Positions 1-10,487 of a stretch of DNA of 64,000 bases are shown in pieces. The stretch lies in NCBI GenBank assembly GCA_007258455.2, contig VDFB02193867.1, positions 531,827,071-531,891,070 of the forward strand. Reading direction: 5' to 3'. The stretch is from Sequoia sempervirens. Lineage: Eukaryota > Streptophyta > Pinopsida > Cupressales > Cupressaceae. Position numbers and translations under genes: made by a program. Within the stretch, counting starts at the first letter, position 1; each line of letters starts with the position of its first letter. A model generated the notes under the pieces. It saw only the letters and a program-made list of their open reading frames with translations, had not been told where the DNA came from and ran no database searches.

Positions 1-139
1 TGAAATTAGTCAAATAAATAAGATTTATTTAACTAATTAGATGATGACATGGGTACCTAGGGAAAAACATACTACAAGGTGTCTAAATGATGTAATGTTG
101 TGACAAGGTGTTGTAAGAGGACATTTTTGGGTGTATACA
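1..139 (-). mobile_element. 3' LTR fragment of outer minus-strand gypsy-like element
   Basis: Positions 1-139 match 9939-10077 without gaps and with four substitutions that I count by eye. On the minus strand both copies begin TGTAGACACC or TGTATACACC, a typical LTR 5' end, so this is the start of the 3' LTR of an element read right to left; the rest lies left of the window. The start resembles that of the plus-strand gypsy LTR at 44638 (TGTAGACACT), which suggests a gypsy-type LTR. Confidence 0.75.
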
Positions 140-153
140 TTTTGCTTCTCTTT
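140..153 (-). promoter_or_regulatory. Putative polypurine tract of outer element
   Basis: On the minus strand a purine-rich AAAGAGAAGCAAAA lies directly against the LTR start at 139, where plus-strand priming would be expected. It contains one pyrimidine and is only a positional candidate. Confidence 0.4.
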
Positions 154-2270
154 GAGATAATGTTCAAGATGAGATTTGTGTTGAGTAACATCATTTCAAA
201 GAAGCTAAGGTATGGGTAAAAGAAAATGGATGATGAAGGAAATATAGGATAATGATGATGGGATGATGATGCCCCCTCGAGAGGATAGGTGGGTTGAACA
301 AACACAGGTATGCTCTCGAAATGAATGAAATGATAAAGGAGGGATGAGATGAATGATACAAGATAGGAAGTGAACAAAAGAGAGGAATGACACATTATGC
401 TGTAGTAAAATGAGCAATCATATGTTTGATGTAGCACTAGACGTTATGCACCAATGTATAAAGACCAAGGTGACAATGTGTCTCATGGCCTAGCGTAATA
501 CAACCTTGTCTAAATACAATATATGAATATTAGCTAGGAGTGATGCAGATTTGATGCAAATGCAAGATAAAAATGACAACGCACACACGCAAGCAAGCAA
601 GCATGCACAAATGATACAAAAAAAACAAGGTATTACCCTTGTCAAGCTATAAACCAATGATTAATTGATTGATTGATGATGATGATATAGTGTTGTCGTT
701 GCGGGGAACGATATATCCTTAGATCAACACAAGGATGATTGATTAATATGGGTTTACAACAAGATTAGGATCAAGACCAAAGGATGTGATTGGATAATTT
801 GACTTGTTTGATTGACTTGATTGGTATGGATTAAGGATTGAATTGCATTTGGATTATTGCTGGAATGATTGAAGATGATTGATTTGAAGATTTGGATGAA
901 GATTGATGAATTGAATTGAGGAATTGATTTGCTTGGAATGATTTAAGTTGGAGCCATTTGATTAGAGGATTGATTGATTGATAATTTGAAGATTGATTTG
1001 AAGGAGTTGAATTGATTGGAAGAAGTGATTTGGCTTGATTTTATTGCTTGGATTTTTGTTGGCTATTTGATTTTTGTATCTATTTTTGGACCTTTTTCCA
1101 TTTTTTTTTGTATTTTTGGGTATATTTTGATTTTTTTGTATTTTTGAAATGTTTTGATTTTTTTTTGGATTTTCAGAATATTAGATTTGTTTTTGGATTT
1201 TATAATTTTGATGGAATTTTTGGGAGATACTAATGACAAGGGATAACCAAGTCTAGGTGCAAGGATGGGGATGTGATGGATAGATAAAAGGATAAGCAAT
1301 AATGGGATGGAAGACACGTGATAGGTGGATGGAGAAAAAGGATAAACCATGGAAAGCTCATCATAAGTGGATAGATAAAAAGGATAGGTCATAGAAAATG
1401 GATTGGATGTATGCATCATAAGAGAGCAAGAATGTGATCTCCAAAGACTATGTTGCATAGGAATAACATGCCCCATTCTAGGTACAATACTTAGGATTTT
1501 TATGACAATGCTTAAAACAATAGGATGGTGATAAGATTGCATTGGAAAAGATGAGGTATGTCAAGAGATACCCACAAAACATGTTTCAACATTTTCCCCC
1601 AATTTCTTCATCAAGATCAAAAGGAGAAGGGTGGATAAGTGGACTTAATATGATAGGTATGTATGATGGCTAAAGATGGTAGGTAGGATGGAAATGATGT
1701 GATAAGAAGTGACAGGATAGGACAGATAGTGCAAATGAGAGAAAGTGCCCCCAAGTGTAAGTGACATAGAAGATCAACCTATACATGATGCTTTTTTGCC
1801 AGGTTTTCATCATGGTACTTATCCAGGGTGTCTGTTTACTAGATTTTCACTGTTGGATGAAGGGATTTCTCTTTACTTTTTTTTCTAACTTTTTTTTTTT
1901 TTTTTTTTTTTTGAATAGGAGAAGGATAGGAGGTACTCAAGTGTCTAATTCCATGAAAGGTGATAGTCCCACTAGATGGATGTCGTCGGATGGACCATGT
2001 CAAGTGTGCTCATAGATGTTGGTAAGGAATTGCATGAGTGTGAGATGGATAAGGTAGATGGCATATTATGAAAGGCTTATGCAAGGATGGATGGGAAATA
2101 GTGGATTATGATGTGGATTGTATAGGACCTATGCAAAAGGATGGATGAAAGGTTTATGAAAAAGCATGGACCATAGGAAGGTGATTGAGAAGATATGTAG
2201 GATAGTAGTTGAAGGATGGGGAGATGGAGGTATGTGGGAATGGAATCATGACCAATGGCTGCACACACCA
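154..2270. other. Non-coding interior of outer element
   Basis: AT-rich DNA with GATT/GATTGATT-like simple sequence around 660-1020 and a run of about 26 T near 1887-1912. I see no domain or long credible reading frame; short frames here are low complexity. By position it is the 3' untranslated part of the minus-strand element. Confidence 0.5.
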
Positions 2271-2272
2271 TG

Positions 2273-3824
2273 TTAAACATTGAAGATTTTGATGGAAAGG
2301 TGGTGTAGGAAGCAATGAAAATGTTTGCTTAGGAGATGGTTGATGCAATTCTTTAGGTACCCGTGCATAGACTTAGTATTTTTATGAGTTTTATTTTGCT
2401 TGTGGGATTTAGGAATTTGAGACTTTTGAATGGAATGAGAATGTGGGGTGGAAGTGAATGGTTGATATTTTTGAGATGTAGATGCCTCATTTAACTTGCT
2501 CTCCTTTTTCTTAGGGACCCAAACCATTTTAGTTTTGGCATTTTCTTTTGGAGGTATGGGATTATATAAATTTTTAGAGGTACTTGGCTTTGACTTTTTG
2601 CAATTCTATCATAAGGTATAGGACCTTTAGGATTTTTAACTTTATGTGTAGAGACATCCAAATTTTTCTTTTGGAATCCCTTGGGTTTGGTGAAATGAGT
2701 GGAAGCTTTATGTTTAGACAATGTGTGCATTTGTTGGTCATGATGAGGATTTTTAGAAGATTTATGGATAGATGGATACGAGGATTGGAGGATAGGGATA
2801 TTAGGTGTTGGGAGTAGTGGAGGCAGATTAGATGGAGGGATATTAGGAGTTGGAAGCAATGGTGGTAGAGTAGATGGTGGAAGGTGTACGATGACATGCT
2901 TTTCTGATTTGTAAGATGATGGAGGTGGAATGGCAAAATTTGTTTTGGGTGTATGATAGGGCTTATGATGGAAGGAGGTGGACTTAGGGTGCATGGAGGA
3001 AGTACCAAAATCTTGATATTGGTGTCCTTGGGGTGTATATCCAAGGCCATAAGAGCGTGGAGGGACCTTGACATGGATTGGCTCCAAAATACCTTGTTCA
3101 TAAAGGCCTAAGCCTTTACCTTGATAGTTCATGTTCTGAAGCATGTGATGGACAATGGGACTAGGTGTGTTTTGGATACTAGACTTGAGTTCATTATTTT
3201 ACAAAGAAGGTGAAGTGTAGGATGTTGGTGGATTTTAAATGGGGTTGATAATGGATGTGGAAGGATCATTAGGATCTTGATTATGTTCATTTAGATCCAC
3301 ACTATTGGTTTGATCTTCTACATTTTCTTGGGAGGCATGTGTCTCAACATGATAAGTGGATAATGAAGGATCATGGATAGGACTAGGTAGGGGGTGTATA
3401 GGAGCAATGGAGGTTTCTTGCTCATGGATAGGTGAAGTGATAGGCTCTTGACCATGTAATATATAGAGTTGGCTAAGAGGATCATCATGGTCTTCTTGAT
3501 CATAGGCAAGATCTAGATCATAAAGGCAAGCTTGATCATGAATAGGACAAAGTATGTTATGAGTGGGATCATTAGAAGGGCCTAGATCATGATTAGAATT
3601 AGAGGTTAATGTTTCCTCATGCTTAGGATAATGCTCTTACATAGCTCTTGGATTTGAGTGGAAATGGAAGTGGAAGGCTCTAGAAGAGGCTTGGTATGCT
3701 CTTTATGATCAACAACATGAGGGCATGACAAAATTTGAATTAGACATGTAAGATCAATAGGTTGTGGACCACATGATGGAGTTTGAGGAATAGGCATGAC
3801 ATTCAAAGGTTCTTTGGTAAACAT
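2273..3824 (-). pseudogene. Degenerate proline-rich Gag-like ORF with G-patch motif
   Basis: Reading leftwards, a Pro/Ser/His-rich frame is open from about 3640 to 2491 apart from two in-frame TAA codons between 3180 and 3240. It continues after a frameshift near 2520 to 2273, and before another near 3640 up to 3824. Its best feature, at 3144-3040, is G-patch-like: GKGLGLYEQGILEPI followed by a YGLGY segment. A repeated PPLLPTPNIP tract follows, and the tail is basic (KKKMPKL-like, WVPKKK in the other frame). Glycine-rich G-patch motifs occur in polyproteins of some plant gypsy elements and in betaretroviral proteases. No protease or RT follows, so this element looks non-autonomous. Function is not assignable beyond probable nucleic-acid binding. 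Confidence 0.55.
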
Positions 3825-4690
3825 TTAGAGATCAAATTCAACAACTATATTACAATATTATATTCCAAACTTGTTCAAATGATTACAATCTTCAATAATC
3901 TGATTTTATATCAGATTATACAACCCCAAGGACTAATGAACAACAAATAAAAATGGTTTCCAATTTGTTTTATAACAGAAAAATATTTAACAAATACAAA
4001 ACCATTCTTTCTCCTTACAAATGCAACTTAAATCTACACTCTCCCGCTTGCAATCTTCATCATGCAACTATTCCAACCTTCAACAATTGAATATTGTCTT
4101 CAATTTCTGTCACCAATACCTTCAAAACCTGCAATAAACCTGCAATAACAATGTCCACAACCCTCCCAGGAAAATAACCACACTTGCAACAACAACCTTC
4201 AAATTCTAGCCAAGAATGGCTACCAAAACCAAGTCCAAATTGCTTGTAATCTTCAAAAATAGGCTCCCAAAGCTTCTCCAGCAAAATCCATGACCAAGTT
4301 GGGAAGAAACCTCCAAAAATCAATGCCAAAAACTTTCCATAATATAGAAAATTCTTTCATAAATCCACTCCCACCAAAATTGCCAAAATGGGAGTCAATT
4401 CCTAGATTTTAGACAGTTTTAAATGTAACTCCTACCAACTCACCTTGGGTGCCCACATTTTCATGAATTAATTAATTAAATTTATAAATGCATCATTCAA
4501 ACTTATAAATCCCTCCAAATCTCACACCCAAGTCTATTTTTACAAATTTTTAAAATTGACAATTTCTCAAAGTTCCCTCCTAAATTATCTCCACTCCCAA
4601 AATTTGCAATAAAATAATAAAAGGGTAATAATTTAATATTTATTTTATTCTAACCTTTAAAATTACCATATTAAATAAATCACCCCCCAA
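3825..4690. other. AT-rich stretch, no gene seen
   Basis: No coherent coding frame. On the minus strand a G-run (GGTTTGGGGGG, about 4684-4694) sits beside a TGATTTATT sequence and might be an old polypurine tract and LTR start, but I cannot find a second copy to prove it. Confidence 0.3.
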
Positions 4691-4693
4691 ACC

Positions 4694-5852
4694 TTATGAA
4701 AATTTAAAAATAAAAATGCATTCTTTTGGTTGATGCAAGATTGCTCTCACAACCCAGGATGCTCCTACATCAGACACTTGGGGTAAGTGAAATGTTTCAT
4801 GAGTTGAAAAATCATGGAAATTTGAAGACCATATATTTTCTTTGGATCCACCATTCTTCCTCATTCTTCTAAAATTTCCTCTTTCTCTTCTTCCAACACT
4901 TAGTTGGAATAAGCAATCTCCTTCTCTGACAACTTTGCACTCCATTTGTCTCTCCTCTTGTGGACTTTTATCCACCATGTACCATCATCCTACTACCATA
5001 CATCTCCTCTCTAATTTTATGGGATTCAACCCACCATAAACTGACCACCTCCACCAAGTTTCACTTGCAACATCCTCTACAAATTCTACATCCAAAATGT
5101 ATTATCCAAATAACAATCAAAATCCACTATATCCTTATACAAATTTGTAATTACTACTCCATGGAAATTAAAAATTTATATCTGTATACTCTCTTCTTGC
5201 TTGAAATCCTCTTCTACACTTACCAAAGAAGATATAGAATCATTAAAACTAAATTCAAAATGAAAATTTACCTCATTCTTGTTCGCTGCCCCAACATTTT
5301 TTTCCTCATTCTTTGCTGCAAATCCATCTTCTCATCTCCAATGACAAGTTTTGCAAACTCCTCTTTATGTTTTTCATCAATTCCCCTTCAAACAACATTT
5401 TGATTATTTTCATCTCTTCTTTTAGCGAAAAAATCATCCTCATCTTCACCAACCTACTCATCAAACTTAGGACCATCCATGTTCACAATTTTTGATTGCA
5501 AACCTTCTTCATCCACTTCACATAATGCAATCCATTCACATGCCATCGCTGAAACTTGCACCTCATTATCTTCTCCATTTGTGTGGGCTTCCCCCACATA
5601 TTCTTCCTTACATTCAAACCCTACCAAAGGGCTGGAACACTCTTTCTTTCTAATCTTCTCTTCATTGCCCTATTTTATGAAAACATTCTTCTTCTTGTAT
5701 CTCTCATCCCATGCCATCATGTCCTTAACCATCTTTTTCAATACATCTACTTCAACCTTGAGCTTTTTAAATTCTTCATGGTACTTCCTATTTTCCACTT
5801 CTTCCCAATATTGTTCCCAAAAAAAATTCTTACGGGCCTCCTCATGACCCAT
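4694..5852 (-). pseudogene. Broken coiled-coil ORF of a minus-strand retroelement
   Basis: From 5852 leftwards one frame encodes a charged protein of about 190 codons interrupted by three stops. It starts MGHEEARKNF and soon shows a heptad-like segment (EEFKKLKVEVDVLKKMVKDM), then an acidic Glu/Asp-rich part. A separate short frame occupies 4978-4694. The stretch begins about 130 bp downstream of a tRNA-iMet-type primer binding site on the same strand, where Gag would be expected. I do not recognise a Pfam family. It may be a Gag-like protein of a non-autonomous element, comparable in layout to the coiled-coil protein of the element at 6631-9239. Confidence 0.4.
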
Positions 5853-5981
5853 GCCATCCTCTCAAGTATCAACTGCCCCACACCCGACGATCTATCTAGA
5901 CACAAATCACACACACACACCACAAGTCCTAGTGCAAACTGCTTCACATTCGACGCTCTACTTGCACACTCAGGAACTCCT

Positions 5982-5993
5982 GCTCTGATACCA
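5982..5993 (-). promoter_or_regulatory. Primer binding site, tRNA-iMet type
   Basis: The minus strand reads TGGTATCAGAGC, the standard copia primer site complementary to the 3' end of initiator tRNA-Met. It lies 2 bp inside the LTR end at 5996. Confidence 0.8.
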
Positions 5994-5995
5994 TA

Positions 5996-6310
5996 TGTTA
6001 GAGTGGATGGAGATAAAAAAAAACATAACACATCAAAGAAATTAACACAAACACATAGAAATAGAATAATTTTTCCAATGTGCTATTGCACACAAAATAT
6101 ACTTTATTGCTTCATCAAATTTGATTGCTTGATAAAAAACATTTACATCATGCCTCTTTTATAGAGGAGTTTACATCTTACAAGAAAAATCCTCGAGCCA
6201 ATCCACACCTACACATCATCAAATCCTTGGTGTGTGGACTAAAGGAGAAGTGATGAGCACTCCTAACTATGTAGTCAAGGTAAAATGCACCTTCCCATGT
6301 CAATGGTTGA
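5996..6310 (-). mobile_element. Copia-type LTR (minus strand), 5' boundary uncertain
   Basis: On the minus strand it ends CTCTAACA immediately before the primer binding site and contains a TATA box (CTATAAAAGAGG, about 6154-6165). Its last ~90 bp match the last ~90 bp of the LTRs at 6631 and 8827, which lie in the opposite orientation, so the families are related in U5 only. I cannot see a matching partner LTR in the window, and the upstream end near 6310 is a guess. Confidence 0.6.
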
Positions 6311-6630
6311 CCGTCATAGCCATGGGAATACTCTCCTCATCACTCTCATCACTCGAATAAGAAGATGGATCATGTATTTGATCTTGAATGGATGATTGGG
6401 TAGATGCTCTGCCAATCTTCTTTGCATCCTCAATATCATACTCTTTATCATGACGCAAATGGAGGTATTATGATTTTATTTCCTCAAAAGTGCTCTTGAT
6501 AAACCACAAACTATGAATAGGAGTACCGGTTGAGACCCCATACCGTCTCTCCTAAAATTCTGCTATCCAAAGGAGGTACTTGACATAATTATGTGTGCAA
6601 TCAAAATGAGATAAGGTTGAATCAACCCTA
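6311..6630 (-). pseudogene. Short retroelement coding remnant
   Basis: Minus-strand reading gives pieces such as FDCTHNYVKYLLWIAEF and, in the same frame after stops, an acidic Ser-rich end (SSYSSDESDEESIPMAM) that stops just before the LTR. It could be the 3' end of an ORF lying upstream of that LTR. No family recognised. Confidence 0.3.
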
Positions 6631-7045
6631 TGTTGGAAAGTAATTTCTCCTGCAATCTCTGTAGTTTCTATTAGAATCTGCCAAACTAAACTGATATGTT
6701 TTTTTAGTTGTTTCCTCCTTAGTTTGCAGTTACAAATAGTAGTTTCCTTTACTATCATTGTTGACATTTTCTATGTATCTATTTAAGCAATGGTGATGTA
6801 GTAATTTTTGTGTGTATCGATCAAAATAATGAAATGAGTTTTTTTTTTTGATGAAGTAATAAAAATATAGTTTGTGTGCAACAACATGTTGGGAGAATTG
6901 TTGTGTTTGTGTTTATTTGAATTGATGTGTTGGGTAAATTATTGTGTTTCTATGTATTTGTGTTAATTTCTTTTCCATGTTATGTTTTTTGTTTATCTCC
7001 ATCCACTCTAACATATGGTATCAGAGCTATGTTTTAAATCTAACA
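6631..7045 (+). repeat. Left LTR of Gag-only element
   Basis: Starts TGTTGGAAAG. A TATA-like CTATTTAAG lies near 6778. The usual LTR end (CACTCTAACA, 7013) is followed by TATGGTATCAGAGC and then ATGTTTTAAATCTAACA ending at 7045; the right LTR is followed by the same 32 bp, so the copied unit includes a primer-site sequence. Confidence 0.75.
7016..7027 (+). promoter_or_regulatory. Canonical tRNA-iMet PBS, inside the duplicated LTR unit
   Basis: Perfect TGGTATCAGAGC. It belongs to the 32-bp segment that also follows the right LTR (there TGGTATTAGAGC, 9210-9221), so it may be a captured copy rather than the working site. Confidence 0.7.
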
Positions 7046-7047
7046 TT

Positions 7048-7060
7048 TGTTATTAGAGCC
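7048..7060 (+). promoter_or_regulatory. Second PBS-like motif
   Basis: TGTTATTAGAGCC differs at two positions from TGGTATCAGAGCC and is followed by AGTTGATCAAGG, a usual continuation in copia leaders. It is the likelier primer site if the LTR ends at 7045. Confidence 0.5.
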
Positions 7061-7740
7061 AGTTGATCAAGGAGATGTAGGTTAAAGGAAAAATTAAATA
7101 TATCATAAGTGTGTAGTTTGAAGATAAGCCAAGTTGTTGCAGATAGTGTGAAATCCAAAAGACAATAAAAGAATTTACAGATCATAGATCTGATTATATG
7201 CTAATGATTTGATGATGTAAACGACTAAGTTGCACCCAAAGAGATTGTAGTGAGGAATGAAGAAGAGACTGTTAAAGGGACAACAAAAATTAAAATGTTG
7301 AAGTTAGTTTGAAGACATCATAGTAGCTAGTGTTCATGCTAAGGAATTAAAGGAAAGACGTGCCAGTCATAAGGTATTGGATGAGGTGATTTTTTTTGTT
7401 ATACAAAAAAATAGTTTGTTGTTAAAAAAATCAAGTTTGAAGGGTTACAAATTGTAGAAGGAATAATTTGAAAGAAAAGAGATTGCAGCTTAAAATTTAT
7501 TGTTAGAAGTAGAGCAAGTCAAAGTAGAAGATTTGAGAAAAGAGGATATCATTTGATTGTTGACAAGGATGAGAAGATCAAGAGATCTTCGAAAACAAGG
7601 AAATTGGTGAGCCATCGGATTAAAAAAAAAAAGATTGAAGGCTTGAAGACATACAAAGTTGTCAAAGAAAGGTTATAAAAATTGTAACATAATTACTATT
7701 ATTTGCAATTTTTTAAGAAGGTGAATTTTAATCATTTTCA

Positions 7741-8600
7741 ATGGGTAAAGTTGGTAAACATGTTAAGAAAGAAAATTAAATTTCGGAGGAAGAAGTGACC
7801 AAAGTTAAAAATGATAATTCTGAATTTATAAGAAAAATAAAAGAGTTAATAAAGGAGAAATATGAGTCTTTATGTGAAATTGAAAATCTTGAAAAAGAAT
7901 TGGGTAATGTTAAAAGAAAGAATGAAGAATTAAGAGAAAGACTAAAATTGTTTGATGAGGTTAAGAAAAAGAATGAAGATTTAGGAAAAAAGCTGAAATT
8001 GTTAGAAGAAGAAAATTGTTTACAAAAGGAAGAATTATCAAAGTTGAAAGAAGAAAATAAATGTTTAAGGACAAAACCATTGGTAACTTATGTTGCTTGC
8101 GGTACAAAGGATCTATATTGTTTAGTTGATAAATCAAGTAGTTCGTGTGATGTAGCTCATGTTGTTTTTGATGAGAAAAGCATAAAAGAAGAATGTAAAT
8201 ATGATGATGTGTTTGGATCTGAAAATCATGTTAATTAAAATGAGAAAAATGTTGGTTTTAAAATTATGCAAAAAATGGGTTATAAAGGTGAAGTTTTGGG
8301 AAAACATGGGAACGGCATGAGAGAGCCCATTCAACCAATTGTGAGGCCAAGGAATGAAGGCCTTAGGTATGGTCAGAGAAATAAAAATGATGATGTAAGT
8401 GTTATAGGTTGCAAACCAGTTCAAAGAAGGGAATGCATGTTGTGTTCCCATTGTAATAGCGAAGGACATAAAAAAGAGAAATGTTGGATCTTCATCATTG
8501 TAAAATTTGTGGGTTGAAGAATCGCTTTGAAAAAACTTGTTGGAATAGAGAATGGAATGGAAATCTGTGAAAGATTGTATGAAGATCGATTATGGATGGA
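7741..8600 (+). pseudogene. Gag-like protein: coiled coil, G-patch, CCHC zinc knuckle
   Basis: The frame opens at ATG 7741 (MGKVGKHVKKEN), meets a TAA at 7777, runs open to another TAA at 8236 and then to 8515, all in one frame. Residues about 25-105 form a long Lys/Glu/Leu coiled coil. After the second stop comes a G-patch-like segment (8266-8370: MGYKGEVLGKHGNGMREPI). A perfect CX2CX4HX4C zinc knuckle (CSHCNSEGHKKEKC, about 8440-8483) follows. A one-base shift just after it uncovers a second knuckle-like motif (CKICGLKNRFEKTC) in which His is replaced by Arg (CGC for CAC). The likely role is RNA binding and particle assembly for a non-autonomous element. The two stops, the frameshift and the lost His show that this copy is dead. 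Confidence 0.7.
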
Positions 8601-8813
8601 TCAATGGATCCAGTTGGAGGAAAGTTATAGGTATGTTTAAAAGGATGTATAAGCCTAAATATTGGCATGTTAAAAGAAATGATTGTCAAACTTTGAAGGA
8701 TTTCCACAACAGTTGAAGACTTTGGTGCAACCAAGAGAGGGTGAAAATTTTTGCAAAGAAGAATTTTTTAAGATAAAAATTTGAAGAATAAAAATGTTGA
8801 AGCATGTGGTCGG

Positions 8814-8826
8814 AATTAAGGGGGAG
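8814..8826 (+). promoter_or_regulatory. Polypurine tract of Gag-only element
   Basis: AATTAAGGGGGAG lies directly against the TGTT start of the right LTR, the usual copia arrangement. Confidence 0.85.
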
Positions 8827-9239
8827 TGTTCTAAAGTAATTTCTCCTGCAGTCTCTACAGTTTCTATTAGAATCTACCAAACTAAACATATATGTTTATT
8901 TAGTTGTTTCCTCCTTAGTTTGTAGTTACGAATAGTAGTTTCCTTTATTGTCATTGTTGACAGTTTCTATGTATCTATTTAAGCAATGGTGCTATAGTCA
9001 TTTTTGTGTGTATTGATCAAAATAATGAAATGATTTTTTTTTTAATGAAGCAATAAAAATATAGTTTGTGTGCAACAACATGTTGGGAGAATTGTTGTGT
9101 TTGTGTTTATCTAAATTGATGTGATGGGTAAATTATTGTGTTTCTATGTATTTTTGTTAATTTCTTTGTTGTGTTATGTTTTTTGTTTATCTCCATCCAC
9201 CCTAACATATGGTATTAGAGCTATGTTTTAAATCTAACA
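8827..9239 (+). repeat. Right LTR of Gag-only element
   Basis: Matches 6631-7045 base for base apart from scattered substitutions and small indels. The short LTR end is CACCCTAACA at 9207; homology continues through TATGGTATTAGAGC to AATCTAACA at 9239. Confidence 0.8.
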
Positions 9240-10077
9240 TATAATTTTTTTTATAATGAAACCCTAACAAGCACAATAGAGCACAAACTAGCATGAAATG
9301 AAAACAAGAAAGCAAATCAAACTGATCTCCAAGCTAGATTTGATTTATCTCCATTGCTCTTGTCAACCTCACATGAGAATACAAGATTTCAAAGGATTGT
9401 TGATGGAGGAATGTTGGTTTCTCATTTTCACAGCATAACAATAATATGTTCTATGATAAAGGAAAAATAGATAGATAGGTGAGAAGATTGGAGGGAATTT
9501 TGGTAGAGTGTGGATACTAGAAGAAGATCCCCTCCAAATGGCTTGTGAGAGGCCATATTTATAGAGTTTTGATGTAGAGGGAAGAAGATTTGATTTTGGA
9601 GATAAGATTTGATAAGGATTTGATTTTGCTTTATTTGACAAAAGAGGAAATAAAACAAGATAAGATAAGATTTAAAAAGATAGAAAGATTTGATTTTCTG
9701 TTTTAAAGGAAATAAATCTTAAAAAAGATGAGAGGGATAATTGATGAATTATCTAATTAAATGAATTAATTAGGTACACATGAGTTCCAATTTTGGAAAG
9801 AAAGCACAAAGATATTTTTAGGATTTTATTAATTAAATAATCATTTGACTTATTTAATTAATGTTGGATTTATGATTTAATTAATTAAATAATATAACAT
9901 TAGAAGAAAGAAGGGATTATGAATAGAAAGTGAATAAATGAAATTAGTCAACTAAATAAGATTTATTTAACTAATTAGATGATGACATGGGTACCTAGGG
10001 AAAAACATGCTACAAGATGTCTAAATGATGTAATGTTGTGACAAGGTGTTGTAAGAGGACATTTTTGGGTGTCTACA
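9240..10077 (-). mobile_element. 5' LTR of outer minus-strand gypsy-like element
   Basis: On the minus strand it starts TGTAGACACCC at 10077, contains AATTAATTAAATAA-rich U3-like sequence and has a TATA box (TATAAATATGG, about 9553-9563) some 320 bp before its end. Its first 139 bp pair with 1-139. The exact 3' boundary near 9240 is blurred by the nested element, and I cannot point to a primer site. Confidence 0.65.
9555..9563 (-). promoter_or_regulatory. TATA box in outer LTR
   Basis: TATAAATAT on the minus strand, about 510 bp from the LTR start, in a position compatible with the U3/R boundary. Confidence 0.5.
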
Positions 10078-10487
10078 CCATTATTTCATCTTTCATCTGT
10101 CATCTAGGTCATCATTGAGCTTTTGCAAGCATAAGGAGCTAAGATTTTGAGCAATCCAACATCCATCAACAAGCTTCTAAGCCTCCAAATGGGATGTAAG
10201 GATTGTATTTGTGCTTGATTTCAATCTATTTAGTTTGATTTTCTAACCATTTGTGTGTTGATTTCATAGCATAGAAGCATTCAATCTCATTGGTAAGTGG
10301 GTTTTTGATCATTTTATGTCTTGGGTCTTTGGATTTCTAATCCTAATTGAAAAATTATGATCTTTTTATGTAATTTCACTTAACCCTCTTACATTTTGAG
10401 CATGTTCGATGGGACACATGTCCCTGAATTTAATTATTTTTGTGAGTTTTCTTGATTTGCAAGTTTTTGAGTGCGTTCATGTTTGAT
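10078..10487 (+). mobile_element. 3' part of a gypsy LTR and start of its leader
   Basis: A non-coding stretch whose probable LTR end, GATGGGACACA (10418), resembles the ends of the gypsy LTRs at 45730 (GTGGTACA) and 20675 (GGTCACA). It is cut on the left by the outer element and on the right by the giant unit at 10488; the host resumes at 14314 with a leader and Gag fragment in the same orientation. Confidence 0.4.
10483..10487. repeat. TSD ttgat, left
   Basis: Direct 5-bp repeat matching 14309-14313 across the giant unit. Confidence 0.75.

Larger units (their letters stand above)
6631..9239 (+). mobile_element. Non-autonomous Gag-only LTR element (TR-GAG-like)
   Basis: Two LTRs of about 413-415 bp (6631-7045 and 8827-9239) bracket about 1.8 kb. 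Both start TGTT and share nearly all of their sequence. A primer site motif follows the left LTR, and AATTAAGGGGGAG, a classic copia polypurine tract, precedes the right LTR. The interior encodes only a coiled-coil / G-patch / zinc-knuckle protein; there is no protease, integrase or RT. This matches the published concept of TR-GAG elements (short LTR elements coding only for Gag), which must borrow pol from an autonomous partner. The 5-bp flanks (cccta left, tataa right) do not match, so the insertion is old, rearranged or the ends are misjudged. Confidence 0.8.

Noticed and set aside
1048..1233. Phe/Tyr/Trp-rich open frame
   Set aside because: Poly-T-rich low-complexity DNA gives this composition; no homology-like pattern and no supporting signals.
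3606..3824. Intact small host gene
   Set aside because: The frame flows by a shift into the proline-rich G-patch ORF, so it is a fragment of that pseudogene.
6624..9266. Possible aaccct target duplication around the Gag-only element (6624-6629 and 9260-9265)
   Set aside because: The right copy lies 20 bp beyond the LTR end, so it cannot be a normal 5-bp LTR target duplication; probably chance.
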